Both the position numbers and the translations under genes were made by a program. Shown piece by piece: positions 45,761-54,275 of a stretch of DNA of 64,000 nt; within the stretch, counting starts at the first letter, position 1, and each line of letters opens with the position of its first letter. The stretch is from Jejuia sp049889775 (GTDB taxonomy: Bacteria > Bacteroidota > Bacteroidia > Flavobacteriales > Flavobacteriaceae). Where the stretch lies: positions 1 through 64,000 of the forward strand of contig JBMHCT010000020.1 in assembly GCA_049889775.1 (NCBI GenBank). Reading direction: 5' to 3'. The notes beneath the pieces were generated by a model, which saw only the letters and a list, made by a program, of their open reading frames with translations, searched no databases and had not been told where the DNA came from.

Positions 45761-45782
45761 TTAATTCTATACGATACATAGT

Positions 45783-45810
45783 AAAGGCGAACTTAGGGTT
45801 CGCCTTTTTT
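45783..45810 (+). terminator. Terminator after sppA
   Basis: AAAGGCGAAC and GTTCGCCTTT form a 10-bp stem with a TTAGG loop, followed by a run of T. A classic intrinsic terminator shape. Confidence 0.9.
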
Positions 45811-45903
45811 TGTTTACTCATTAAAATGTAGTGTTCACTCATTTTAGATTTTATGTGAATGTAGTTGGTTTTAGTTTTATGCTAAACTTTAAAATCGACT
45901 ATT

Positions 45904-48900
45904 ATGAAACCTGTTTACATTCTCTACATCTTTCTTATCTCTTCTTCGTATTGTTTTGCACAATTTATTCCTGAAGTAAAACTAAAAGACAATAAAACGT
46001 TACAATTATCTAAGCTTCACATTGAAACTAACATCACTGGAAATATAGCTTTAACTACTTATATAATGAAGTTTTACAATGAAACTAATAGAGTTTTAGA
46101 AGGTGAATTGGCTTTTCCATTAGGTGATGGACAATCAGTAATTGATTTTGCGATGGATGTAAATGGTGAAATGAGGCATGCAGTTATTGTTGAAAAAGAA
46201 CTAGCCAGAGTAGCTTACGAAAATACAATACGACAAAGAATTGATCCTGGATTACTGGAAAAGACCAAGGGTAATAACTACAAAGCCAGAGTATATCCTA
46301 TTCCAGCAAAAGGGTATAAAGAATTACTTATAACATATGAAGAAACGCTTATTGCTAACGACCAAAAGCATAAATATACTTTACCCTTACAATTTACAGA
46401 ATCTATCTCTGATTTCTCAATAGCTATCATAGTTCATGATAAAGAGCAAGTACGCGTTATGAACAACAATCGTTATAAACCTCTTAAGTTTTCAAAAAAA
46501 GATAAAACAAGAGATATATCTTTTAGCAGAAAGAATTTCATCCCTAACGAAGATATTCAACTTGAAATGGAGTTGGAAGCATCCGAAAGTATATCGACTT
46601 ATAATAGTTACTTCAATATTTATAAATCCTTTACTCCCAAAACTAGACTAAAAAACAAACCAAAAACTATTGTCTTATTTTGGGATGCATCATATTCTAT
46701 GGAGTTTAGGGATCTTGATAGGGAAATTAAGCTTTTAAATAATTATTTCGATTATTTACGTAATGTAAAAGTAAAATTGGTGGTTTTCAACATTAACACA
46801 AAAAACGAAGAAACCTTCAATATAAAAAACGGTAAATGGTCTGCTTTGAAAAAAAGGCTTCAAAATATTGTTTACGATGGAGGCACTTCCTATAGAACCC
46901 TATCAAATTATAAGGCTGATGAATATCTCATGTTTACTGATGGAATGTTCAATTTAGGGGATTTTGATTTTGAGGACAAAAACTCAGTATATACTATTAA
47001 TGCTGTAACCTCTGCAAACCATAATTGGATGTCTCAAACCGCCACTAAAACTGGTGCTAATTATATCAACTTAAAAAATAAAACTGTTGAAACTGCTTTT
47101 AATTCACTTACTAATCAAACATATCAATACTTGGGAATAATTAGTAATACTGATGTTTACGATGTTTTTCCAAAAAAGAATTATAACGTTAATGAAGATT
47201 TTTCATTAGCTGGAAAATTCTCAAAGAATACGACTTTGCAAATGCTGTTTGGTTACAATAATAGGCCAGTAGATACACTAAAAATTAAAATCAATAAAGG
47301 TTTTAACAATGCTATGGTGAAGCGTTTTTGGGCAAAGAAAAAACTAATTGAATTAAGTGGTAATTCAGAAGAAAATAAAGAAGAAATTATAAAATTGGCT
47401 AAGAAAAATCATTTGATAACATCTTTTACTTCAATGATTATTTTAGATAGAATAGAGGATTATGTAAGATATAGAATTGAACCTACAGGTGAATTAAAAA
47501 CCCAATATAAAGCATTGGTGCAAAATGATGAGCGAAGAGAGAAAGAAAGGTTAGAAGAAATTGAGTCGAGAAGGGAGGATTTATATGATGATTATAAGTC
47601 TCTTTTAGCATGGTACAATACAGATTTTCCTCTTCCAAAGAAAAAGAAAATAGTTTCGGAAACAACTGGTAATCAAGCTGAACAAAACTCAACACAGGTT
47701 GTAAATTCAATTACTCAAAATACAGAAACCTCTACTCAATCAAATTTTAATAGAGGAATTGAAAATGGTATAGATACTTCAAAACGAATTATTCGAGGTA
47801 GGGTTGTAGAAAATGGTCAACCATTACCAGGGGCAAATGTATTTGTATTAAATAAGAATAATGCTGTGGTGACCGATTTTGATGGTAACTACGCCATTAA
47901 TGCAGAGTATGGTGATAAATTAGTTTTTTCCTTCGTAGGATTTGTAACTCAGGAAGTCACTTTAGGAACAGATAATGACATAAACATTAATTTGCAACAA
48001 GACGCATCAATGCTTGACGAGATTGTGGTTGTTGGTTTCGGTACTTCAAGAAAAGAATCTATTACTGGCTCTGTTTCACAAGTCAAAGGAGAAGAAATTC
48101 TTAGAGCAGGTACTGTTACCACAGTTGCTGAATCTCTTACGGGTATAATGCCTGGGGTATCTGTACAACAAGCGGCTGGACAACCAGGTTCTTCTGCTAA
48201 AAATATTGTAATTAGAGGGTCGTCAAGTTTTAGTAATGAGAACAAACCACTCTTTATCGTTGATGGTGAAGAAAAAGACTTCAATACGCTAGATCCAGAT
48301 GACATAGAGTCCATTTCAGTGATAAAAGATGCAGCAGTTAGCGCAGTTTTTGGTGTTAAAGGCGCCAATGGTGTTATTCTTGTTACCACAAAAAGAGGTG
48401 AAGCTCAGAATAGTGAAAAAATCAAAGAGTTTAATGAGAGTATTGATAAAGCAATTAAGTTTAAGCCATGGTCAGCAAAATCAAATTACCTGATCAAACT
48501 CTCAAAAGCTGAAACTGTTCAAGATGCATATAAAGTTTATCTGGACTTGAGACCATCCTATAGGAACACACCAACTTTTTTCATAGATGTTGCTGAATAT
48601 TTTGAATCAGTTAATCACAAAGATTTAGCTTTACAAATCGTGTCAAATCTAATAGAGGTTGAAATTGATAATCATGAATTAATTAGGGCTTTAGGTTATA
48701 AAACGGAGTACCTAGATTCATTTGAATTAGCAGTCTATGTTTATGAAGAAGTTTTAAGATTAAGACCGGAAGAACCGCAATCATATAGAGATTTGGCATT
48801 AGCATATGAAGAAATTGGAGAGTATCAAAAGGCATTTGATTTATTTTATAAAATTATAGATGGTAATCTTTTAGAGAAAGATGATGAGGAGCGCTATTAT

Positions 48901-49368
48901 GGAATAGAACATCTAGCTTACATAGAGGCTTGTAATTTAGTCGCTTTACATGGTTCTAAACTGGATTTAACTAAAGTTCAAAATGATTTTTTTAAAGAGT
49001 TTAAAGTTGATTTACGAGTTGTTATAGACTGGAATCATAATAACACAGATTTGGATTTATGGGTAGAAACCCCAAAATCTGAAAAAGTAAGTTATCAAAA
49101 TACGGAATCTGATGATGGTGGGAGGTTATCCGAAGATTTAACAGAAGGATATGGACCAGAGGAATTTATGATTAAAAAAGCTTCAAAAGGTGAATATGAG
49201 ATTTTAGTTGATTATTTTAATGATCAAGTTCAGAAAATTTCTGGTCCCACAGCTCTAAAGGTGACTATTTATACTGATTTCGGAACCAATAAGCAAAAAA
49301 AGGAAATTAGAATATTAAGATTGGATAAAGAGGAAGACGAAATAGAAGTAGGGCTCGTTAAAATTTAA
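45904..49368 (+). CDS. VIT-vWA-carboxypeptidase-regulatory-TonB plug-DUF2135 fusion protein
   Basis: A secreted protein of 1154 residues. Signal peptide ending near CFAQ. Residues about 20-145 form a VIT domain; about 255-420 a von Willebrand A domain with the metal site DASYS at 261-265. About 628-705 is a carboxypeptidase-regulatory domain (IRGRVVENGQPLPGANVFV) and about 700-832 a SusC-type plug domain (SMLDEIVVVGFGTSRKES ... NGVILVTTKRGE). Then a TPR-like region (about 840-1020) and a DUF2135-type domain (from VDLRVVIDWNHNNTDLDLW, about 1034 to the end). No outer-membrane barrel follows the plug. This combination is extraordinary. Role unknown; a partner-binding surface protein is likely. 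Confidence 0.88.
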   Translation: MKPVYILYIFLISSSYCFAQFIPEVKLKDNKTLQLSKLHIETNITGNIALTTYIMKFYNETNRVLEGELAFPLGDGQSVIDFAMDVNGEMRHAVIVEKELARVAYENTIRQRIDPGLLEKTKGNNYKARVYPIPAKGYKELLITYEETLIANDQKHKYTLPLQFTESISDFSIAIIVHDKEQVRVMNNNRYKPLKFSKKDKTRDISFSRKNFIPNEDIQLEMELEASESISTYNSYFNIYKSFTPKTRLKNKPKTIVLFWDASYSMEFRDLDREIKLLNNYFDYLRNVKVKLVVFNINTKNEETFNIKNGKWSALKKRLQNIVYDGGTSYRTLSNYKADEYLMFTDGMFNLGDFDFEDKNSVYTINAVTSANHNWMSQTATKTGANYINLKNKTVETAFNSLTNQTYQYLGIISNTDVYDVFPKKNYNVNEDFSLAGKFSKNTTLQMLFGYNNRPVDTLKIKINKGFNNAMVKRFWAKKKLIELSGNSEENKEEIIKLAKKNHLITSFTSMIILDRIEDYVRYRIEPTGELKTQYKALVQNDERREKERLEEIESRREDLYDDYKSLLAWYNTDFPLPKKKKIVSETTGNQAEQNSTQVVNSITQNTETSTQSNFNRGIENGIDTSKRIIRGRVVENGQPLPGANVFVLNKNNAVVTDFDGNYAINAEYGDKLVFSFVGFVTQEVTLGTDNDININLQQDASMLDEIVVVGFGTSRKESITGSVSQVKGEEILRAGTVTTVAESLTGIMPGVSVQQAAGQPGSSAKNIVIRGSSSFSNENKPLFIVDGEEKDFNTLDPDDIESISVIKDAAVSAVFGVKGANGVILVTTKRGEAQNSEKIKEFNESIDKAIKFKPWSAKSNYLIKLSKAETVQDAYKVYLDLRPSYRNTPTFFIDVAEYFESVNHKDLALQIVSNLIEVEIDNHELIRALGYKTEYLDSFELAVYVYEEVLRLRPEEPQSYRDLALAYEEIGEYQKAFDLFYKIIDGNLLEKDDEERYYGIEHLAYIEACNLVALHGSKLDLTKVQNDFFKEFKVDLRVVIDWNHNNTDLDLWVETPKSEKVSYQNTESDDGGRLSEDLTEGYGPEEFMIKKASKGEYEILVDYFNDQVQKISGPTALKVTIYTDFGTNKQKKEIRILRLDKEEDEIEVGLVKI

Positions 49369-49394
49369 AAATATATGTTTCGCAAGAATAAATT

Positions 49395-49420
49395 AAAAGG
49401 TCTCTTAATTGAGGCCTTTT
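49395..49420 (+). terminator. Terminator after the fusion gene
   Basis: AAAAGGTCTC and GAGGCCTTTT pair with one T-G wobble, followed by a T run. It separates the fusion gene from the small gene at 49512. Confidence 0.75.
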
Positions 49421-49511
49421 TTACTCACCAAAAACCATACTTCACTCAATTAGGGTTCCATAAATTACTTTTTGGTAATAACTTTAAAGTAAACCACTTA
49501 AAGCCATTATT

Positions 49512-50105
49512 ATGAAAACTATTTTAAAAACAACAATTATTATTGCCCTTTTGAACTTTAATCTATTGATCTGTCAAGAAAAGAATATAGAAACACACTC
49601 TGTCCAAATTGATAACCTTATCTCCTACATCGTAGAGAATTATGAAAAAGATGGAGAGGATTTATATAATTTAACGTTTTTAATTCAAACTTCTAATGTT
49701 GGATATTCATTGGAGGATAAAGTTGTTTTGAAACAAGCTTTCAGTTTATTATCTAAACGAATGGGAGAAGATAATACTATTTCTATTTTAGGGTATTCTG
49801 CTTTAAATGGGGCTGCGTTAGAACAAAAGTCAGTTAAAGAGATAAAGAAGATCTTGCATGTTATTAATGATATCAAATCGAATATTAAAGAATTTCATGA
49901 AGATGGCATTACGTTTGCCTATGAATACGCCAATGAAAATTTTGATGATGAAGCTATAAATCGTGTTGTAATGATAAGACTTCCAAATTCATCCAATGTG
50001 GTTAATGAGGTGTCAATATCAAAACAAGCAAAAAAGAAAAATAATGCTATTGTATTGACAGCTATAGCATTGCTTCCAGAAATAATATCGGTATTAAAAG
50101 ATTAA
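49512..50105 (+). CDS. Small secreted protein downstream of the VIT-vWA fusion
   Basis: A protein of 197 residues with a signal sequence (ICQ near residue 22). The central part (residues about 95-130, EDNTISILGYSALNGAALEQKSVKEIKKIL) resembles the end of a von Willebrand A fold, and the C-terminus has a hydrophobic stretch (AIVLTAIALLPEIISVL). It could be a truncated vWA derivative or a partner of the preceding fusion, but no family was recognised. It has its own leader after a terminator. Its stop overlaps the convergent carboxylase stop. Confidence 0.7.
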   Translation: MKTILKTTIIIALLNFNLLICQEKNIETHSVQIDNLISYIVENYEKDGEDLYNLTFLIQTSNVGYSLEDKVVLKQAFSLLSKRMGEDNTISILGYSALNGAALEQKSVKEIKKILHVINDIKSNIKEFHEDGITFAYEYANENFDDEAINRVVMIRLPNSSNVVNEVSISKQAKKKNNAIVLTAIALLPEIISVLKD

Positions 50106-51745
50106 ACCTGTAATACCCCCAAATTAAACGGTTTTTCAATAGGAGCACGATTTGCAGCTTCAATGCCCATGGAAATCCAAGTTCTAGTATCTAACGGATT
50201 AATAATGGCATCTGTCCATAATCTAGCTGCCGCATAATATGGAGATACCTGATTATCGTATCTCGCTTTAATTTTATTATAAAGGGCTTCTTCTTTTTCC
50301 TTTGTGAATTTTTCACCTTGTTTTTCAAGAGAAGCCTTTTCAATTTGTAATAATACTTTGGCTGCAGATTTTCCGCTCATTACAGCAAGTTCTGCACTTG
50401 GCCATGCGACAATCAATCTGGGATCATAGGCTTTTCCGCACATAGCATAATTACCAGCACCATAGCTATTACCTATAACTATAGTAAATTTAGGAACCAC
50501 AGAATTACTCACCGCATTTACCATTTTAGCGCCATCTTTGATAATTCCGGAATGCTCACTTTTGCTACCTACCATAAACCCAGTAACATCTTGTAAAAAC
50601 ACTAATGGAATTTTCTTTTGGTTGCAATTGGCAATAAATCGTGTAGCCTTATCCGCAGAGTCGTTGTAAATCACGCCACCAAATTGCATTTCGGTAGGTT
50701 TTGTTTTTGAGCCTGTGGTTTTCACGATTTGCCTCTGATTTGCAATTATACCAACTGCCCATCCATCAATACGCGCATAACAGGTAATAATGGTTTGTCC
50801 GTAACCTGCTTTATATTCTTCGTATTCTGAATTATCTACTAGTCGCTTAATGATTTCATACATATCGTACTGGTCTGCACGACTTTTGGGAAGAATACCA
50901 AAAATATCCTCTTGATTTTCAGAAGGCTTTTTGGGGTCAATACGGTTGAACCCAGCCTTGTCATAATCACCAATTTTATCAACTATATTTTTTATTTTAT
51001 CCAATGCATCTCTGTCATCTTTGGCTTTGTAATCCGTTACTCCAGAAATTTCGCAATGCGCAGTTGCGCCACCAAGGGTTTCGTTATCAATACTTTCTCC
51101 AATTGCTGCTTTTACCAAATAGCTTCCAGCTAGAAAGATGCTCCCTGTTTTATCAACAATTAAAGCCTCGTCACTCATAATAGGAAGGTAAGCACCACCC
51201 GCAACACAGCTACCCATTACTGCCGCAATTTGTGTAATGCCCATGCTGCTCATTATGGCGTTATTTCTAAAAATTCGTCCGAAATGCTCTTTGTCTGGGA
51301 AAATTTCGTCTTGCATCGGTAAATAGACCCCAGCAGAATCCACTAAATAAATAATAGGTAATCTATTTTCAATAGCAATTTCTTGAGCACGTAAATTCTT
51401 TTTGCCTGTAATAGGGAACCATGCACCGGCTTTAACGGTAGCGTCATTCGCCACAACAATACATTGTTTGCCTTTAATGTATCCAATCTTTACTACGACA
51501 CCTCCTGACGGACAACCACCATGTTCTGGATACATATCTTCACCAGCAAAGGCTCCAATTTCAATGGATTTAGCTTTGGCGTCCAACAAATAGTCAATGC
51601 GCTCTCTTGCAGTAAGTTTGCCTTTACCATGCAGTTTTTCAATACGAGATTTTCCACCGCCTAAACTTACTTTTGCAAGCCTTTTATTGAGTGCAGAAAC
51701 TAAAAGCTTATTATGATCTTCGTTTTTATTGAAGTTAATATCCAT
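50102..51745 (-). CDS. Acyl-CoA carboxylase beta subunit (carboxyltransferase)
   Basis: A protein of 547 residues with two crotonase-fold halves. Typical blocks are GKGKLTARERIDYLLD, PEHGGCPSGGVVVKIGYI, GSCVAGGAYLPIMSDE and, in the C-terminal half, VPKFTIVIGNSYGAGNYAMCGKAYDPRLIVAWP. It moves carboxyl from biotin to an acyl-CoA. The pattern fits methylcrotonoyl-CoA carboxylase beta or propionyl-CoA carboxylase; the biotin subunit is not in the window, so the substrate is open. Likely transcribed alone. Confidence 0.93.
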   Translation of the reverse strand: MDINFNKNEDHNKLLVSALNKRLAKVSLGGGKSRIEKLHGKGKLTARERIDYLLDAKAKSIEIGAFAGEDMYPEHGGCPSGGVVVKIGYIKGKQCIVVANDATVKAGAWFPITGKKNLRAQEIAIENRLPIIYLVDSAGVYLPMQDEIFPDKEHFGRIFRNNAIMSSMGITQIAAVMGSCVAGGAYLPIMSDEALIVDKTGSIFLAGSYLVKAAIGESIDNETLGGATAHCEISGVTDYKAKDDRDALDKIKNIVDKIGDYDKAGFNRIDPKKPSENQEDIFGILPKSRADQYDMYEIIKRLVDNSEYEEYKAGYGQTIITCYARIDGWAVGIIANQRQIVKTTGSKTKPTEMQFGGVIYNDSADKATRFIANCNQKKIPLVFLQDVTGFMVGSKSEHSGIIKDGAKMVNAVSNSVVPKFTIVIGNSYGAGNYAMCGKAYDPRLIVAWPSAELAVMSGKSAAKVLLQIEKASLEKQGEKFTKEKEEALYNKIKARYDNQVSPYYAAARLWTDAIINPLDTRTWISMGIEAANRAPIEKPFNLGVLQV

Positions 51746-51828
51746 TGGTATATTTTTAGGATAACGAAGTTACGAAACCATTTTAGCTCAAAAAAGTTAA
51801 GTCTTTCTTAAAATACATAACATGGAAA

Positions 51829-51846
51829 TATATTCCTTGGAAAATA
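51829..51846. promoter_or_regulatory. Operator before the MarR operon
   Basis: TATATTCCTTGGAAAATA matches the perfect palindrome at 53165 in 16 of 18 positions. It lies just upstream of a -7 element and 40 bp before the start codon of the first gene, so a bound regulator would block the polymerase. Confidence 0.75.
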
Positions 51847-51848
51847 AA

Positions 51849-51856
51849 TATATTTG
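51849..51856 (+). promoter_or_regulatory. Likely -7 element of the flavin-reductase operon
   Basis: TATATTTG fits TAnnTTTG and lies 30 bp before the ATG at 51886. No clear TTG is at the usual distance upstream. The site is adjacent to the operator. Confidence 0.5.
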
Positions 51857-51885
51857 TTGTAGATTTGTATCAAACAAAATGAAAG

Positions 51886-52416
51886 ATGAAAAAAATAATA
51901 GCCTTCGCGGGAAGTAATAGTAAAACATCAATGAACAAACAATTGGCGGTGTATGCATCAAGTTTGGTTCAAGATGTAGAGGTATCGGTTCTTGATTTGA
52001 ATGACTACGAACTACCTTTATACGGCATAGATTTAGAAAATGAGATGGGTATACCAGAAAATGCTCAAATATTCTTAGATGAAATTAAAGCCTCGGATGG
52101 CATAGTACTATCTTTAGCAGAGCATAATGGTGCATACGCTACCGTTTTTAAAAATTTATTTGATTGGATGTCTAGAATTGAAGGTAAAACATTTTTAGGA
52201 AAGCCTATGTTACTGATGGCAGCGTCTCCAGGAGGAAGAGGAGGGGCTTCGGTTTTACAAATTGCTCAAGATCGTTTCCCAAGGCACGATGCAAACATTG
52301 TTGAAGTATTTTCATTACCAAATTTTGGAGCCAATTTTTCTGACGAGAAGATTATCAATTCAGAATTGGATGCAGAAATAAAAGAAAAAGTAAATACGTT
52401 TCAAAAAGCATTATAA
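51886..52416 (+). CDS. NADPH-dependent FMN reductase family protein
   Basis: A flavodoxin-fold oxidoreductase of 176 residues. The FMN-binding start is IAFAGSNSKTSMNKQLA, with EHNGAYATVFKNLFDWMSR and ASPGGRGGASVL for the flavin pocket. It is expected to reduce FMN or quinones/azo compounds with NAD(P)H. First gene of the MarR operon, 3 bp ahead of the GNAT gene, and preceded by the operator and a -7 element. Confidence 0.9.
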   Translation: MKKIIAFAGSNSKTSMNKQLAVYASSLVQDVEVSVLDLNDYELPLYGIDLENEMGIPENAQIFLDEIKASDGIVLSLAEHNGAYATVFKNLFDWMSRIEGKTFLGKPMLLMAASPGGRGGASVLQIAQDRFPRHDANIVEVFSLPNFGANFSDEKIINSELDAEIKEKVNTFQKAL

Positions 52417-52419
52417 ACC

Positions 52420-52701
52420 ATGGAAATTCAACATGAAGTGTTAGGCAAAAAAGGACGTTTCTATTTTGAAATGAATGGTGTGCAAAAAGCTGAAATGACC
52501 TACACTTATGCCGGAGATAACAAAATAATCATTGATCATACTGAAGTCGACCCGTCTCTAAAAGGGCAGGGTGTTGGTTATAAATTGGTTGAGACGGCGG
52601 TAGTTTGTGCACGCGAGAAGGATATTAAAATTTTACCATTATGTCCTTTTGCTAATGCTGTTTTTAAGAAGAGAAAGGAATATCAAGACGTATTGTTTTA
52701 A
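52420..52701 (+). CDS. Short GNAT-type acetyltransferase (YidJ/Yjdj-like)
   Basis: A protein of 93 residues of the small GNAT class. The acetyl-CoA binding block is DPSLKGQGVGYKLVETAVVCARE, with IKILPLCPFANAVFKKR at the end. The fold is short and has no clear catalytic base. Between the reductase and marR genes, with 3 and 6 bp gaps, so one transcript. Confidence 0.85.
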   Translation: MEIQHEVLGKKGRFYFEMNGVQKAEMTYTYAGDNKIIIDHTEVDPSLKGQGVGYKLVETAVVCAREKDIKILPLCPFANAVFKKRKEYQDVLF

Positions 52702-52707
52702 GATAAG

Positions 52708-53145
52708 ATGGGAGATTTATCAAAAGATATCAATTCTACATTTGCCAACAATAGAGTAAAAGCACTTTTGAACATTATATATACGGCGAATTGGATAACA
52801 AGCCATCAAAATGAGTTTTTTAAAACTTATGGCATTTCTCCTCAACAGTATAATATATTAAGAATTTTAAGAGGAGCAGATGAACCTTTAAACGTGCAGA
52901 CCATAAAAGATAGAATGCTAGAGCGTGCACCTAATGCAACAAGATTGATGGACAAGTTATGCGCTAAGAATTATATCGAACGTTGTCCGTCTGAACATGA
53001 TAGACGTGTGGTTAAAATAGCAATTACAGATGAGGGCAAAACGTTTTTAGAAAGTATACCAAATAATTTCAATAAAGAGTTATTGAATAATTTGAATGAA
53101 GAAGAAGCAGAACAATTGAGTAATCTGCTTGATAAAATGCGATAA
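52708..53145 (+). CDS. MarR family transcriptional regulator
   Basis: A protein of 145 residues with the winged helix-turn-helix of the MarR family: GISPQQYNILRILRG, NVQTIKDRMLERAPNATRLMDKLCAKNYIERCPSEHDRRVVKIAITDEG. MarR proteins bind short palindromes as dimers and are released by ligands such as phenolics or quinones. The 18-bp palindromes at 51829 and 53165 are strong candidate sites. It is the third gene of the operon and probably controls itself and the pirin genes. Confidence 0.93.
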   Translation: MGDLSKDINSTFANNRVKALLNIIYTANWITSHQNEFFKTYGISPQQYNILRILRGADEPLNVQTIKDRMLERAPNATRLMDKLCAKNYIERCPSEHDRRVVKIAITDEGKTFLESIPNNFNKELLNNLNEEEAEQLSNLLDKMR

Positions 53146-53164
53146 ACGTATTTTTTTAATTAAA

Positions 53165-53182
53165 TATTTTCCATGGAAAATA
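53165..53182. promoter_or_regulatory. Operator, perfect 18-bp palindrome
   Basis: TATTTTCCATGGAAAATA is identical to its reverse complement. It lies 20 bp before the first pirin gene, between marR and pirin. It matches the site before the reductase gene in 16 of 18 bases. Confidence 0.85.
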
Positions 53183-53187
53183 AAAAG

Positions 53188-53194
53188 AAAGGAG
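53188..53194 (+). promoter_or_regulatory. Strong Shine-Dalgarno of the first pirin gene
   Basis: AAAGGAG lies 7 bases before ATG 53202. Strong sites like this are uncommon in Bacteroidota and support this start. Confidence 0.6.
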
Positions 53195-53201
53195 TTTTAA
53201 A

Positions 53202-54071
53202 ATGAAACTAAATAGTATTAAAACAGTAGGGCGAAGTGATTTCGTAAATATGGGGCCAATTAGATTACGGCAACCCATACCCACACGGCAAATTGAAAAT
53301 ATAGATCCGTTTATATTATTACATCATTATGGGCCTTATGAAATCAATGCAAAAAGTAATCCCTTTGATTTAGGGCCACATCCACATCGCGGGTTTGAGC
53401 CTGTGACATTTTTGGTGCAAGGAGAGCAGTTGCATCGAGATTCTTTGGGTAACGAAAGTATTGTTAGAGCAGGGGATGTACAGTGGACAACGGCAGGTAG
53501 AGGTATTGTGCATGCCGAAGGACCAACCAAGGATTTTGTAGAAAAGGGTGGTGTCATTGAAGGAATTCAATTATGGTTGAACTTACCAGCTGAAAAGAAA
53601 ATGATTGAAGCTAATTATCAGCACGTAAAGCATGAAGATTTCAGAGTTGTGAGTTCTGATGATGGCAAGGTCAACATTCAAATCATAGCAGGTGAGTTAA
53701 ATGGTGTTTACGGTCGCATCCAGACCCAAACCTCGATAAATGCTTTTATGATTGATGTTGAAACTGATGGAAGCTTTGAAATCAATGTACCAAGTTCGCA
53801 TCAATCAACACTGTATTTGTTGAAAGGTGATGTAACAATTAATGATTCAGAGCACTTAAAACTGAATGAAAACCAGTTAATCCAATTCAATCAAGATGGA
53901 AATGGTTTTTTGATTAAAGGAAATGCAGAGAGTAAGTTGTTATTTCTTTCTGGAGAACCTTTTAATGAACCTATACAAACTTATGGCCCCTACGTGATGA
54001 ATACGCAAACAGAATTACTTGAGGCCATGAGAGATTATCAAATGGGGAAAATGGGGTTTCTAGCCCCCTAA
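53202..54071 (+). CDS. Pirin family protein (copy 1)
   Basis: A bicupin of 289 residues. The metal-binding block is GPHPHRGFEPVTF, followed by AGDVQWTTAGRGIVHAEGP. Pirins can act as quercetin dioxygenases or as regulators. The gene stands just behind the MarR palindrome, so it is expected to respond to the same signal. The final residues (LAP and stop) fall in the dispersed GCCCCCTAACCC-type repeat. Confidence 0.9.
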   Translation: MKLNSIKTVGRSDFVNMGPIRLRQPIPTRQIENIDPFILLHHYGPYEINAKSNPFDLGPHPHRGFEPVTFLVQGEQLHRDSLGNESIVRAGDVQWTTAGRGIVHAEGPTKDFVEKGGVIEGIQLWLNLPAEKKMIEANYQHVKHEDFRVVSSDDGKVNIQIIAGELNGVYGRIQTQTSINAFMIDVETDGSFEINVPSSHQSTLYLLKGDVTINDSEHLKLNENQLIQFNQDGNGFLIKGNAESKLLFLSGEPFNEPIQTYGPYVMNTQTELLEAMRDYQMGKMGFLAP

Positions 54072-54083
54072 CCCTCGAAGGGG
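54052..54083 (+). repeat. Dispersed GCCCCCTAACCC-type repeat
   Basis: Block GCCCCCTAACCCTCGAAGGG overlaps the pirin stop. It is a close relative of the block at 29733-29764. Confidence 0.75.
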
Positions 54084-54092
54084 GAACTCGTT

Positions 54093-54122
54093 CTCCTGCA
54101 AGGTTTTAAAAACTTTGTAGGT
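54093..54122 (+). repeat. Palindromic CAAGGTTTT element, copy 1
   Basis: CCTGCAAGGTTTTAAAAACTTTGTAGG is an imperfect inverted repeat, similar to the copy nested in the repeat at 60882. It lies between pirin copy 1 and dispersed repeat copy B. Confidence 0.75.
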
Positions 54123-54156
54123 TTGAATCAGGTAAGATTAAGCACATAACAGTGGC

Positions 54157-54248
54157 GCGTTAGGGATTGCAGAGGAAAGCCCACAGTTACGCCTTAAAGC
54201 GTAACGAGGACTTGGAACGGAAAGCCCGACCCCTTGTGGGTAACGCCC
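54157..54248 (+). repeat. Dispersed repeat, copy B
   Basis: Same ends and conserved blocks as copy A (GCGTTAGGGATTGCAGAGG at the left, GGGTAACGCC at the right). The central hairpin is GTTACGC / GCGTAAC, which differs from copy A. It lies between the two pirin genes. Confidence 0.9.
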
Positions 54249-54275
54249 AAATAATAATTATAATAAAGACAAATT

